This document shows, in pieces, positions 20,051-28,857 of a stretch of DNA of 64,000 nucleotides. The first letter of the stretch is position 1, and every line of letters begins with the position of its first letter. The translations under genes were made by a program, and so were the position numbers. Under the pieces are notes generated by a model. It searched no databases, was not told where the DNA came from, and saw only the letters and a program-made list of their open reading frames with translations. Origin of the DNA: Saccharicrinis sp963667815. GTDB lineage: Bacteria > Bacteroidota > Bacteroidia > Bacteroidales > Marinilabiliaceae. The DNA lies in NCBI GenBank assembly GCA_963667815.1, contig OY764021.1; one strand, 5' to 3'.

Positions 20051-20080
20051 AAAGGTGATTTCTAAGTTGAAATCACCTTT
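20051..20080. terminator. Hairpin terminator
   Basis: AAAGGTGATTTC at 20051-20062 pairs with 20069-20080, followed by a run of T. It lies between the convergent clpB and asnB genes and probably serves both. Confidence 0.9.
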
Positions 20081-20116
20081 TTTTAGTATATAAAAATTCA
20101 CCTTTTGTAGAAACAA

Positions 20117-21703
20117 TTAAACGCCACTAGCTCCGTAGTTTGGTAAAACACGTGCACTAGGATCATCCACATTACAGTTTTCCCATTCTTTATTAGGCAT
20201 CCAGAAGTCTTTGATTACACCAGCTCTTCCAGGGAAGTGCTTTTCAAAGATATCGCGATACATTAAAGATTCTTTTGTAAACGGAGGACAATAAGGATAT
20301 TTATCTTTTGCCGCAGCTAAATCTTCATCTGTATACATCTCTTCAGCATAAGCTTTTAAGTAATCTACAGAACTGTGTCCAACAGCATCAGAGAAAGCTG
20401 CTTTATCACGGTGAAGTATTTCTTTTGGTAGATAATCTCCTTCAAAAGCTGCACGTAATAAGTATTTTCCTTCACCATAAGTATTCATCTTTTTAGCAGG
20501 ATCAATACTCATAATGTAATCTACAAAATCAAGATCACCAAAAGGAACACGAGCTTCTAAACCACATGACGAAATACATCTGTCGGCTCTTAAAACATCG
20601 TACATGTATATCTCACGAATACGTTTTTCAGCTTCTTTTTGGAATTCCTCAGGACTAGGCGCAAAGTCTGTATATTTATATCCTAAAATCTCATCCGCAA
20701 TTTCACCAGTCATCAATACCTTAACATCTGTATTTTCGCTAATGTATTTACAGATAAGGTACATACCCATTGAAGCTCTGATTGTAGTAATATCCCAGGT
20801 TTCAGTATTGTATATTAAAGTACTTAGGGTATCAAAAATTTGTTGTTTTGTAAAAAGTACTTCGGTATGTTCAGCTCCTAAATAATCAGCAACTATTTTA
20901 GCATATTTAGTATCAATAGGATCGTCTTCAATACCTACTGCAAAAGTTTTAATAGGCTTATCCAACATTTTAGCTGCTACAGCACATACTAAACTAGAAT
21001 CTAAACCACCACTACAAAGAAAGCCAACAGGTACATCTGCCTGTAGTCTCTTTTCAATTGCAGCAGTTAATTTTTCATTGATATTTTTAAAGATGTCATC
21101 TAAACTATCGTATGAAACCTTTTCAACCTTTGAAATATCTTTATAACAGTGGAAAGATTCACCATCATAATAATGTCCCGGAGGGAATGGCTTTACCTCT
21201 TCGCAAACAACGTGTAAGGTTTTCATTTCACTCGAAAACATAATTTGTCCGCTTGCAGAGTAACCGTAAAATAAAGGACGGATACCGATAGGATCTCTAG
21301 CTGCAAAATATTTTTTGGCAACTGAATCATAGATAACAAATACAAATTCAGCATCTAAAGATTTAGCAGTTTCTTCAATTCCTTTATCTAAAAATAATGG
21401 AATAATAACTTCGCAATCACTAGATGATTGAAATTCAAATGAGTGCTCGTATTTTCTTCTTAGTTGTTGGAAGTTATAAACCTCTCCATTACAAACTAAA
21501 TTAATATTTTTATATGTTAAAGGCTGATTTCCATTACTGGAAATATCCATAATGCTTAATCTGTGAAAGCCCATCCAGCCATCATCACCAAAATCTCTAA
21601 TATTGGAGTTGTCTGGGCCACGGTATTCTATTTTTTTAAACTCACTGGCAAACAAAAGTTTGTCCATCATGTCACTACCTGTATAAACTGCGAATCCACA
21701 CAT
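20117..21703 (-). CDS. asnB: Asparagine synthetase B, glutamine-hydrolysing
   Basis: Amidates aspartate to asparagine using glutamine and ATP. 528 residues. Mature Cys2 nucleophile (MCGFAVYTG), RGPDNS and MGFHRLSIMDIS of the N-terminal glutaminase domain, and the synthetase PP-loop SGGLDSSLV at about residue 232. The MTGEIADEILGYKYTD and LEARVPFGD segments match bacterial AsnB. Single gene with an AT-rich leader. Confidence 0.95.
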   Translation of the reverse strand: MCGFAVYTGSDMMDKLLFASEFKKIEYRGPDNSNIRDFGDDGWMGFHRLSIMDISSNGNQPLTYKNINLVCNGEVYNFQQLRRKYEHSFEFQSSSDCEVIIPLFLDKGIEETAKSLDAEFVFVIYDSVAKKYFAARDPIGIRPLFYGYSASGQIMFSSEMKTLHVVCEEVKPFPPGHYYDGESFHCYKDISKVEKVSYDSLDDIFKNINEKLTAAIEKRLQADVPVGFLCSGGLDSSLVCAVAAKMLDKPIKTFAVGIEDDPIDTKYAKIVADYLGAEHTEVLFTKQQIFDTLSTLIYNTETWDITTIRASMGMYLICKYISENTDVKVLMTGEIADEILGYKYTDFAPSPEEFQKEAEKRIREIYMYDVLRADRCISSCGLEARVPFGDLDFVDYIMSIDPAKKMNTYGEGKYLLRAAFEGDYLPKEILHRDKAAFSDAVGHSSVDYLKAYAEEMYTDEDLAAAKDKYPYCPPFTKESLMYRDIFEKHFPGRAGVIKDFWMPNKEWENCNVDDPSARVLPNYGASGV

Positions 21704-22224
21704 AAATTTTTGTCTTTTGGATATATTTTGTTTTGATTTTGTTATTATTTTGATGTAAAAGTAGCTATTTAAAATTTAAAACCAAGAAATAATTACGAAT
21801 TCATATTTAAACAGGACTTTTACTTATTAATTGTAACTTTGTTAAAATAGGGGGTATCAATAAAATAAATATATAATATTTATATTTTGGAATAATCCTT
21901 AGGGGTATTTGCTAAAAAAAATATAACATTTAATAAAATGATGCTTTAAAATATGGGGGTTTTGTATTTTTCACAAAAAAAGTAAAATAATTGATAAAAA
22001 CATCTTGTTTTAGTCATTTTGTAAATACAAAGTCTGTTTTTTGACAAAATTATAAGTTTAAAATGAAAGGCATGTTTTGATTTGAAAAAATATATATAAA
22101 TCAGAACATGAATTTACAATGTGGAATTTAATACATCGAGGCTATTGTGACAGTATGCAATCACACCTTGGCATTTTTTGTTCGGCATAGCGTTTCAATT
22201 ATCTTTTTACTCAATCCGTTGGAC
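21704..22224. other. Long AT-rich intergenic region upstream of asnB
   Basis: About 520 bp of very AT-rich DNA with no credible gene. It must hold the asnB promoter on the minus strand. Short G-runs (GGGGGTAT, AGGGGTAT, ATGGGGGTTT) recur in it but no confident regulatory site could be defined. Confidence 0.5.
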
Positions 22225-22925
22225 TCTGAAAGTCAGTAATCCATTAGCACAGTTAGTAAGGGTTATTCGTATATTTATAATAAAACCACCAAGGCCCCAA
22301 GACTCAAAGATCCTAAGCCTGGTGCAAGATTGCATCTTGTACTTTAGTCAATAATAAATAAGCAAATCGATTTCAAACTACTTTGAGTCTTTGAGTCTTT
22401 GTGGTAAAATCAAACAGTTTATGTTATACAGGTAACCTCTCTGTATATCACTTCTCGGACTTAAATTCCGTAATCCATTAGCATAGTCAGTAAGGTCTAT
22501 TTGTATATTTATAATAAAACCACCAAGGCCCCAAGACTCAAAGATCCTAAGCCTGGTGCAAGATTGCATCTTGTACTTTAACCAATAATAAATAATTCAT
22601 TGGTTCGTAAACCACTCTGAGTTGTAGAGTCTCCGAGGTAAAATCAAACAGTTTAAGTTTTACAACTAACCTCTCCGCATGTCACTCCTTAGGCTTAAAT
22701 TCCGTAATCCGTTAGCACAGTCAGTAAGGTCTATTCGTAAATTGTTATTTATAATAAAACCACCAAGGCCCCAAGACTCAAAGATCCTAAACCTGGTGCA
22801 AGATTGCATCTTGTACTTTAACCAATAATAAATAATTCATTGGTTCGTAAACCACTCTGAGTCTTAGAGTCTCCGAGGTAAAATCAAACAGTTTAAGTTT
22901 TACAACTAACTTCTCTGTATGACAC
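22225..22925. repeat. Three tandem hairpin-forming repeat units of about 235 bp
   Basis: The landmark AAGGCCCCAAGACTCAAAG occurs at 22291, 22524 and 22764, giving spacings of 233 and 240 bp. Each unit contains an inner hairpin (CAAGAT TGC ATCTTG). An outer pairing joins the ACCACC/GACTCAAAG side to a CTTTGAGTCTTTGTGGT-like side (degenerate in units 2 and 3). Units also share the words CCGTAATCC and CAAACAGTTTA. No open reading frame crosses them. Unit 1 has diverged most. Confidence 0.85.
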
Positions 22926-22930
22926 TAAAA

Positions 22931-22961
22931 AAAGGTCGTTCCTGTTATCGAAACGACCTTT
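22931..22961 (-). terminator. Hairpin terminator of the DUF6266 gene
   Basis: AAAGGTCGTT (22931-22940) pairs with AACGACCTTT (22952-22961), and the minus strand continues into T-rich sequence. It lies 22 bp after the minus-strand stop. Confidence 0.85.
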
Positions 22962-22983
22962 GTCAAATCTTAGTTTTAATAAA

Positions 22984-23625
22984 CTATTCCGTAATAATAA
23001 CTGTTCCTGCATGCACGCTATTGCTAACACGGTTTGTATCGTCCATAGCAGCAAATGCTATGTAGCAATGTACTACTGTTCCCGGAGGAGCATCTGGCAG
23101 ATACATACTGGCTGTTCCTTCAGAACGAATATTTTGACCAATAATATATTCAGGATAATAACCTTCAGCAATGGCTACAAGAATTACCCCATTGTCTTTA
23201 AACATATCATCACTTGATGCATTGTATCTCCAGGTAAAAACAACTTCTTCACCATTAGCTTCTACTTTCGGTCTGTTTGTTCCTTTTAATGTACCTACGG
23301 CTAATACCAAATTTTCAAGGTTAACTTTATAATCAGGATATTCTCCTTCAATAGTATATTTCATTAACTCAGACATGGCTGCATTTTGTGGCGACATTAA
23401 ACTATCCTGGTTTTTATACCCCAATTGTATCACCGGATACAGCGGCTGTAAAAACTTGGTGGCAAGTCTGAATTTTGCTCTGTGTGCCAATTGTTTTGCA
23501 CTGGCTTTGTGATGACTAAAATCTGGTAGTGATTTCATAACAGAAATACCTTTCCATTGACTACCAACTGTGCTGCCTACTTTTCCTGTGAATCTTCCGT
23601 TGATTCCTTTTATATATGTTCCCAT
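22984..23625 (-). CDS. DUF6266 family protein
   Basis: 213-residue protein beginning GTYIKGINGRFTGKVGSTVGS, the hallmark of DUF6266, a Bacteroidota family of unknown function that occurs in many paralogs. The C-terminal half is beta-rich (VNLENLVLAVGTLKG..., VVFTWRYNAS) with an Ig/fibronectin-like look. No signal peptide. It is a stand-alone gene between repeat DNA and an intergenic low-complexity tract. Confidence 0.85.
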   Translation of the reverse strand: MGTYIKGINGRFTGKVGSTVGSQWKGISVMKSLPDFSHHKASAKQLAHRAKFRLATKFLQPLYPVIQLGYKNQDSLMSPQNAAMSELMKYTIEGEYPDYKVNLENLVLAVGTLKGTNRPKVEANGEEVVFTWRYNASSDDMFKDNGVILVAIAEGYYPEYIIGQNIRSEGTASMYLPDAPPGTVVHCYIAFAAMDDTNRVSNSVHAGTVIITE

Positions 23626-24621
23626 GACTTTTTGTTTTTGTAAGCTCTGGTATAACTGATCAGGTTGTAGCAGAGCCCGGGTTAAACATGTATCGGCCGA
23701 CGTTTTTATCGTTTATTCGTTTATTCGTTAATTTGATGATTTGTTATTTTTCAGAGCTGTAAATCACCTTTCACCCTGTTCCCTTTTCCTTTATCCTTAT
23801 CGTTAGTACTAAAGTATATTGAAATATTCATCGAAAAAATAACAGTAATTTTACTGTTACTTTTTTGTGGTTGTAAATGATTGTGGGATAGAAATATGTG
23901 ATTTTTTAAGGCTAAAATTATGATTTGATTTACCCCCCATAATGCCTCAGAATTCCATTTTTTGCTAAAAATGGGGGTTTTGGATTCCACTTTTGGCCAA
24001 AAACGATGGTTTTGGATTCCATTTTTTACTTTTCTTCGGTTCTCTTTGGTATGTCTTTGGTATTTGTTTGGTTGTTCTTTGGTATGTGGTTGGGTTGTGG
24101 TCGGTATGTCTATGGGTTGTCTTTGGTTGTTCATTGGTTATTCATTGGTTCTAAGGAACCGAAGAAATACCATTAAATATCCATAGTAAAACCATAGTCA
24201 ATACAATGTCATATCCTAGTCATACCATAGGTATCCGATAAAGAAGCTGGTGTAAAACAGGATGTTAGATGATTAGGTTAATTGGTCAGTAGGTTATTAG
24301 GTCAATAGGTCGAAAGATTTCAGTTGATTAGGGTATTAATTGAGCTATTGTACTAGTAATGTCAGTCAAGTGTTAAAAATAAGCACGGAGTAGGTACTGA
24401 AACACTGATATTTTTTGATAAGCTTCATTAAAGCCATAAGGATTTACCTCTGTAAACTCTTTGTAATTTCATCATAAGGGTGTTTGATTACTTCTCTTTT
24501 TCTAATTTATGCTATTGGTATGAGCTATTTATGCAATACGGCTCTGTGCCTACTGTGTCTCTGTGTTATTCTTTTTTAAACTATTGATTCGCATTAGTAG
24601 ACTATTGGTATTGAGCAAAAC
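23626..24621. other. Intergenic region with TTGGT-rich low-complexity tract
   Basis: About 1 kb without a convincing gene. From 23945 to 24025 the words GGATTCCA and TTTTTGG recur two to three times; from about 24035 to 24160 the plus strand is a simple TTTGGT/GGTTGT/GGTATG-rich tract. Open frames here have low-complexity translations and are not believed. Elsewhere nothing is seen. Confidence 0.6.
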
Positions 24622-25011
24622 TTAGGAACCTTGTTCATTGGGCGATTGCATGTAATTCTGGTGTTGAATAACAACAACTTTTTCAGGATCAACAGAAGGT
24701 GTGTATCCATAATCGTAACAGAAATAGTAAAGATTACCACCGGAGCTTTTCCAGGTATGCGTTAAATATTTAAAGTTCATGCCTAAGGTTTTTAAAAACG
24801 ATTTTCGAACAGTCGCTTTTCCCTCGGGGCAGGCTTTTCTAAGTGCACTTCTATTTGCCCTTAATTGTTTGTTTAAAGCTTTTATTAAATTTTCGACAGA
24901 ATACTGTTTTTTATTGTGATAGGCACTTCTGCATTGATCATTACAAAACTTTTTATCATTTCTACCTTCAATTGGTTCATTACAATACAAACATAGATTC
25001 TTTTTATTCAT
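24622..25011 (-). CDS. Small zinc-ribbon protein
   Basis: 129 residues. The N terminus CLYCNEPIEGRNDKKFCNDQCRSAYHNK-like pattern (CxxC...CxxxC with a trailing His) is a treble-clef/zinc-ribbon of the DUF2116 type. The rest is basic and helical, ending in an aromatic patch (FCYDYGYTP). It is divergent from the tyrosine recombinase gene and shares with it a 90-bp region of palindromic repeats, so it may be an accessory or regulatory protein of that recombinase platform (inference). Confidence 0.7.
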   Translation of the reverse strand: MNKKNLCLYCNEPIEGRNDKKFCNDQCRSAYHNKKQYSVENLIKALNKQLRANRSALRKACPEGKATVRKSFLKTLGMNFKYLTHTWKSSGGNLYYFCYDYGYTPSVDPEKVVVIQHQNYMQSPNEQGS

Positions 25012-25020
25012 AGTTATCCG

Positions 25021-25068
25021 TTTTATAGACGTTTATAAACGTATATAAACGTTTATAAAACGTTTAAA
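25021..25068. promoter_or_regulatory. Clustered AAACGT palindromes in the divergent promoter region
   Basis: The 90 bp between the divergent zinc-ribbon and recombinase genes contains repeated ACGTTTATAAACGT-type palindromes: GTTTATAAACGTATATAAAC is itself dyad-symmetric and flanked by further CGTTTA/TAAACG copies with about 10-12 bp spacing. This is a typical arrangement for a cooperative repressor operator. The regulator is unknown; the zinc-ribbon protein is a candidate. Confidence 0.6.
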
Positions 25069-25101
25069 GTAATAATTATATTTTATTTTACAGTGTTGTA
25101 A

Positions 25102-26556
25102 ATGATTAATTACATGGAAAATAAGAGTATTATTTATTTAAATAAGCAATTTGATGCAGATGAAGATCTTTGTGTTTTGTTTTTTAAATTCGATAATGTA
25201 ATTTATAAGCGAATACAGCAGAATGATTGGATCACCTGGAATCCCAAACTTCAAAAATATGTTGTTAAATCTACACCTCAAACAATTGGACTATTGAGTG
25301 ATTTGTTTGAAGATATAGCTATAATCAACACTAAATATTATCATGCACAGTTAAAAAGTAATACAGAAGAAGTTGTTATTGGAGATGCTACTTATTTTAA
25401 TGGAATATTAGAAATTCAGGATAAGTTAGGTGCAGTAATGTTAGTTCCTTTTAAAGATGAAGGTAGGAGGTGTATCATTATAAAGTATAAGTATACAAAA
25501 GCTATTAATCAGCTATTAGTTAACGATGTAAATGCCAAGTGGAATGCTGAATTAAAGGATTTTGTTTTGCAACCTAACATCAATGAGGTTGCTGATTTTA
25601 TAAGAAAACATAGTAGTAAAATTAAAATACAGCTGCATAACGAATTGGTAATAAGAGATTGTGTTATTATGCAACTATTGTTAGAACAATCCTATAAGCG
25701 TAATGAATATTTTAAAAGTATACCTGCCGATTTTTTAAAATATATGATTTTAAAAGGATATAGTATAAATACAATACGAACCTATTATTACTTTGTACTA
25801 AGGTTACTGAATTGTTACAGGCAGAATAGTATTGAAGAAATCAATTTATTTTCGGCCAGTAAAATCAATGAGTATCATCAAATGATGTTGGCAGAAAAAT
25901 CTTACTCTCATCAAACATTGAATCAGTCAGTAAATGCCATAAAATCATATTATCAGGGGTATTTGAAAAGAGACGTGGAGTTTGAGGAGGTTATTAGACC
26001 TAAAACAGGGAGACAATTGCCAAAGGTTTGGAGTAAGGAGGAGGTAAACAAAATATTAAATGCAATAAATAATGTAAAACATAAAGCTTTATTATCCATA
26101 ATATATGGAGGAGGCCTGCGCATTGGAGAAGTATTGAATTTAAGGTTGGATGATATAGATTCAGAACGCATGCAAATTAGAATATTGAGTGGAAAAGGAA
26201 ATAAAGACAGATATACTATTTTAGCAAAATCGTTACTAACACTTTTGCGTGAGTATTACAGAGAATATAAACCTCAAAAGTATTTGTTTGAGGGACAGTA
26301 CGGTGGAAAATACTCAGCTACTAGTGCCGGAAAAGTTTTAGCAAAAATAATAGAGCAGTGCGGAGTGCCTAAACGGGGTGGTTTACACTCATTACGCCAC
26401 AGTTTTGCCACGCATTTATTAGAGTCGGGTACTGATTTGCGTTATATACAAGAATTGTTAGGTCATAGTTCATCAAAAACGACGGAGGTTTATACACATG
26501 TGAGTAATAAGTACTTGCAGCAAATAAAAAGTCCGTTAGATGATTTAGAAATTTAA
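25102..26556 (+). CDS. Tyrosine recombinase with duplicated N-terminal domain; candidate cassette integrase
   Basis: 484 residues. Catalytic residues visible: Arg340 (GGGLRIGEV), Lys in GKGNKDR, His429 and Arg432 (HSLRHSFATH), His455 (LLGHSS) and Tyr464 (EVYTHVS). A SAM-like core-binding domain covers about 200-300. The N-terminal 190 residues contain two copies of a roughly 65-residue module, each with a VLFFKF/IIIKYKY strand followed by W-NPKLQKYVV or WNAELKDFVL, not found in ordinary Xer or phage integrases. An alternative start is the ATG at 25114. It stands immediately upstream of, and in the same direction as, five cassettes with matched 9-bp ends, so it is the likely integrase of that array. 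A classic IntI insertion was not recognised. Confidence 0.85.
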   Translation: MINYMENKSIIYLNKQFDADEDLCVLFFKFDNVIYKRIQQNDWITWNPKLQKYVVKSTPQTIGLLSDLFEDIAIINTKYYHAQLKSNTEEVVIGDATYFNGILEIQDKLGAVMLVPFKDEGRRCIIIKYKYTKAINQLLVNDVNAKWNAELKDFVLQPNINEVADFIRKHSSKIKIQLHNELVIRDCVIMQLLLEQSYKRNEYFKSIPADFLKYMILKGYSINTIRTYYYFVLRLLNCYRQNSIEEINLFSASKINEYHQMMLAEKSYSHQTLNQSVNAIKSYYQGYLKRDVEFEEVIRPKTGRQLPKVWSKEEVNKILNAINNVKHKALLSIIYGGGLRIGEVLNLRLDDIDSERMQIRILSGKGNKDRYTILAKSLLTLLREYYREYKPQKYLFEGQYGGKYSATSAGKVLAKIIEQCGVPKRGGLHSLRHSFATHLLESGTDLRYIQELLGHSSSKTTEVYTHVSNKYLQQIKSPLDDLEI

Positions 26557-26939
26557 GATAAACAGAAAAATGTATGGGTGTGTATTTGCTGCATGTATAA
26601 TGAATATTGATTTATAATACTATGTTTTAAAATATAGAATTAGTTAGGTAATTTTTTTTGTTAAACAAAAATAGAAAATTATCTTTAACGCTTGAAGAGG
26701 ATAAGACTGAAGGGAGCAATAAATTTGATTAAGACCTAACTTAGAACAGGAAAATTCCCTTTGTGACTGAGGAAACGAAGTGTATTTATAATTGTAATAA
26801 TACTAAAAGTAAATTTTTGTGACTTCAATGAATACAGTTGTATATATGATAATAGCCCTTTCGTTAAAGATAAAATTCATAACGCTATACAAAGGCGAAA
26901 TATCAAACAGTCTATGACGGATACTGAAAAGTTAGCATT
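26557..26939 (+). other. Candidate attI-like region between recombinase and first cassette
   Basis: About 375 bp with no gene. It ends with GGATACTGAAAA followed by the first 9-mer core GTTAGCATT (26931-26939), which resembles the right arms of downstream sites (ATACTAAACGTT-like), but no long palindrome surrounds it, as expected of an attI rather than an attC. A decayed arm-like segment (GTATATATGATAATAGCCC, about 26848-26866) and a weak TTTTTGTT/AACAAAAA hairpin near 26650-26668 are also present. The promoter for the cassettes should be here but could not be pinned down. Confidence 0.55.
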
Positions 26940-26940
26940 C

Positions 26941-27774
26941 ATGCGAGAGCCAGAAAGTTACACAGATATTGTTATGACAGAAGAAGAAAATAAGCTCAAG
27001 GAAATGATGGAAATATCACCTTCTATCTTTTTGAATAAATGCATTGAAAAATTAAGAAACGAGGAAGAAGGCTCTGAATTTTGTAAATATGTTCAATTGA
27101 AAATGTTAAAGGAGATTGGCAGACCACTTGATGAAATTGAAAAAATATCGTTTGATATATTATCTGCAAAGTTTGGAAATATTGATGTGAAACTTTTGTT
27201 ATCTGAGTATGATAGATATAAGAAAATAACAGACTCAGATGATGTTTGGAAAGAATTGAAAGAGGTTCTTAAAGATGTACGGACCTCGGCTAGAGTAGCC
27301 CATGAGAAAAATCCCAATGATGGATATTCTGGATTTTTAGGTTTTTTAAATGAACTATGGAAAAATATTAACGGACCTAAGAATTTTAAATATAATGCAG
27401 ATAGCTTCAAAGAACTGTCAGATTACTATTTTAAATTTAAAACTGAAAGATTTGCGTTAAATGAAAATATCGACATTATTCTTAAACCTGGTATATTGTT
27501 ACATATCTTAGTTGGACATGTTAAGAAATATCATATCCCAAGAAAAGGTGCTGGAGTAATGTTCTCAAATATTGAGAATCCTAGAGAACTTTTGGATTTA
27601 CTTAATAAAGTAATTTATTCCCTATCAGATGAATTATTAGAACATTTTACCAAGTATGAGCAAGACCAAGAATATAACAATAGTTGTATTGAATTTAATG
27701 GGTACTTTTATGGAATACACATTGATAAGAAAAGAGGAATAAAGACATTTTATGAAAAAAGCACGAAATGCTAA
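26941..27774 (+). CDS. Cassette 1: protein of unknown function
   Basis: About 277 residues from the ATG at 26941, 2 bp after the cassette-start core. An in-frame ATG at 26914 would begin upstream of the core, outside the mobile cassette. Acidic, helical N-terminal two thirds; the last 90 residues (LHILVGHVKKYHIPRKGAGV ... YFYGIHIDKKRGIKTFYEK) look like a compact alpha/beta domain with conserved-looking His, Lys and Arg, faintly reminiscent of BECR-type RNase toxins. That is a guess. The stop codon TAA lies inside the cassette-end core AATGCTAAC. Confidence 0.65.
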   Translation: MREPESYTDIVMTEEENKLKEMMEISPSIFLNKCIEKLRNEEEGSEFCKYVQLKMLKEIGRPLDEIEKISFDILSAKFGNIDVKLLLSEYDRYKKITDSDDVWKELKEVLKDVRTSARVAHEKNPNDGYSGFLGFLNELWKNINGPKNFKYNADSFKELSDYYFKFKTERFALNENIDIILKPGILLHILVGHVKKYHIPRKGAGVMFSNIENPRELLDLLNKVIYSLSDELLEHFTKYEQDQEYNNSCIEFNGYFYGIHIDKKRGIKTFYEKSTKC

Positions 27775-27947
27775 CAAAGTATAAAAGTAATAGCGGTTTC
27801 TGTGGGTGTGCGAACTATAGTAGTTCTAATCATCCCCGCCAAATCTACCGATTTGACTGTTTAAAAAGGTGTAGCTTTGGCTACTTTATATCTTGACACG
27901 AAACCGCTTTAAAGTCCGCTACTACTCTTATACAGACCGTTGAACGA
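27767..27947 (+). repeat. attC-like palindromic recombination site 1
   Basis: Left core AATGCTAAC (27767-27775) and right core GTTGAACGA (27939-27947). The left arm at 27780-27796 (TATAAAAGTAATAGCGG) pairs with the right arm at 27916-27932 at 15 of 17 positions. The left core is the reverse complement of the core that opens cassette 1 (26931); the right core opens cassette 2. 181 bp long, the longest of the series. Confidence 0.88.
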
Positions 27948-28047
27948 AAGCTCCTTTCGGAGCTAACAGGGAATTCGTAACTTATAGTAGTATAAATAAA
28001 AAATTAGGTTATGAAAAAAAAGTTTATTAGCTCAATACGAGCAAGAA

Positions 28048-28857
28048 ATGCGTTTGCGCAACTATAGCGAACGTACCATAAAAACGTACACTGGGTTTAT
28101 ACGCCGGATCTCTGAATATTATAAAATTACTCCAGATCAAATAACCCGTACCCAGGTAAAAAACTATTGTTATTATATACTGGAAGAACAAAAATTATCT
28201 CCAGTCAATGTAAATCAAATGATCAGTGCCTGGAAGATTTTACAGGTAGATATTTTAGGCAATGCATGGGAGTCCATACGCATTAAGCGCCCTCGGATAA
28301 AAAGGAAACTACCTGTAGTATTGTCACAAAAAGAAGCGACAGATTTAGTGCATGTTTTATCCAATTTAAAGCATAGAACAATATTAATGTTAACCTATGC
28401 TACCGGCATGAGACGCGATGAAGTTTTAAATCTAAAGCCTTCTAATATAGACTCATCCCGAGGGGTAATACGGGTCAGCGGAAAAGGACAAAAGGTAAGA
28501 GAGATACCTATATTTGATGAATTACTGGAACAACTTCGCTTTTACTATAAACATTATCGACCGGATAAATATCTTTTTGAAGGGAAAAAAAGAGGAGAAA
28601 AATACGCACAAGCAAGTTTTTTAAATGTAGTAAAACGAGCAGCAGCTCTATCAGGTATTAAACAGAAGTCGGTAACTATTCATTCCTTACGACATTGTTT
28701 TGCGACTCATATGTTGGAGCGAGGAGTCAATCTGAAGCGCCTACAATTACTGATGGGTCATGCCTCATTAAAAACAACCTCAGGCTACTTACATCTGGTA
28801 CATCCGTATTATGGAGAGATTCCAAATTTGCTTCAACCTATAACTCCAAAGTTATGA
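28048..28857 (+). CDS. Tyrosine recombinase of the IS91-like element
   Basis: 269 residues from the ATG at 28048, with SAM-like N-domain (RNYSERTIKTYTGFIRRISEYY) and catalytic domain: Arg in TGMRRDEV, HSLRHCFATH, LMGHASLKTTSGYLH with terminal Tyr. It is related to the 484-residue recombinase (both have a KYLFEG block). Sequence upstream of 28048 stays in frame and family-like (LLAQYEQE) back to an A8 run, but the ATG at 28011 is one base out of frame, suggesting either slippage in the poly-A run or a one-base insertion. It overlaps the transposase gene by ATGA. Confidence 0.85.
   Translation: MRLRNYSERTIKTYTGFIRRISEYYKITPDQITRTQVKNYCYYILEEQKLSPVNVNQMISAWKILQVDILGNAWESIRIKRPRIKRKLPVVLSQKEATDLVHVLSNLKHRTILMLTYATGMRRDEVLNLKPSNIDSSRGVIRVSGKGQKVREIPIFDELLEQLRFYYKHYRPDKYLFEGKKRGEKYAQASFLNVVKRAAALSGIKQKSVTIHSLRHCFATHMLERGVNLKRLQLLMGHASLKTTSGYLHLVHPYYGEIPNLLQPITPKL

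Noticed and set aside
22225..22925. CRISPR array
   Set aside because: Units are about 235 bp, not short repeats with unique spacers; only three copies and no cas genes nearby.
22960..23217. Plus-strand frame within the DUF6266 gene
   Set aside because: Shadow frame opposite a clearly recognised family gene.
23751..24134. Open frame of 127 codons on the minus strand
   Set aside because: Its translation comes from the TTGGT-rich low-complexity tract (Thr/Gln/Asn-rich) and no family pattern is visible.
25102..26556. Canonical integron integrase IntI
   Set aside because: The distinctive IntI insertion and GTTRRRY cores were not recognised, and the N-terminal extension is foreign to IntI, so only integron-like is claimed.
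28695..28853. Longer start for the IS91-like transposase
   Set aside because: Would overlap the recombinase catalytic region by more than 150 bp; the ATGA overlap at 28854 fits family length.
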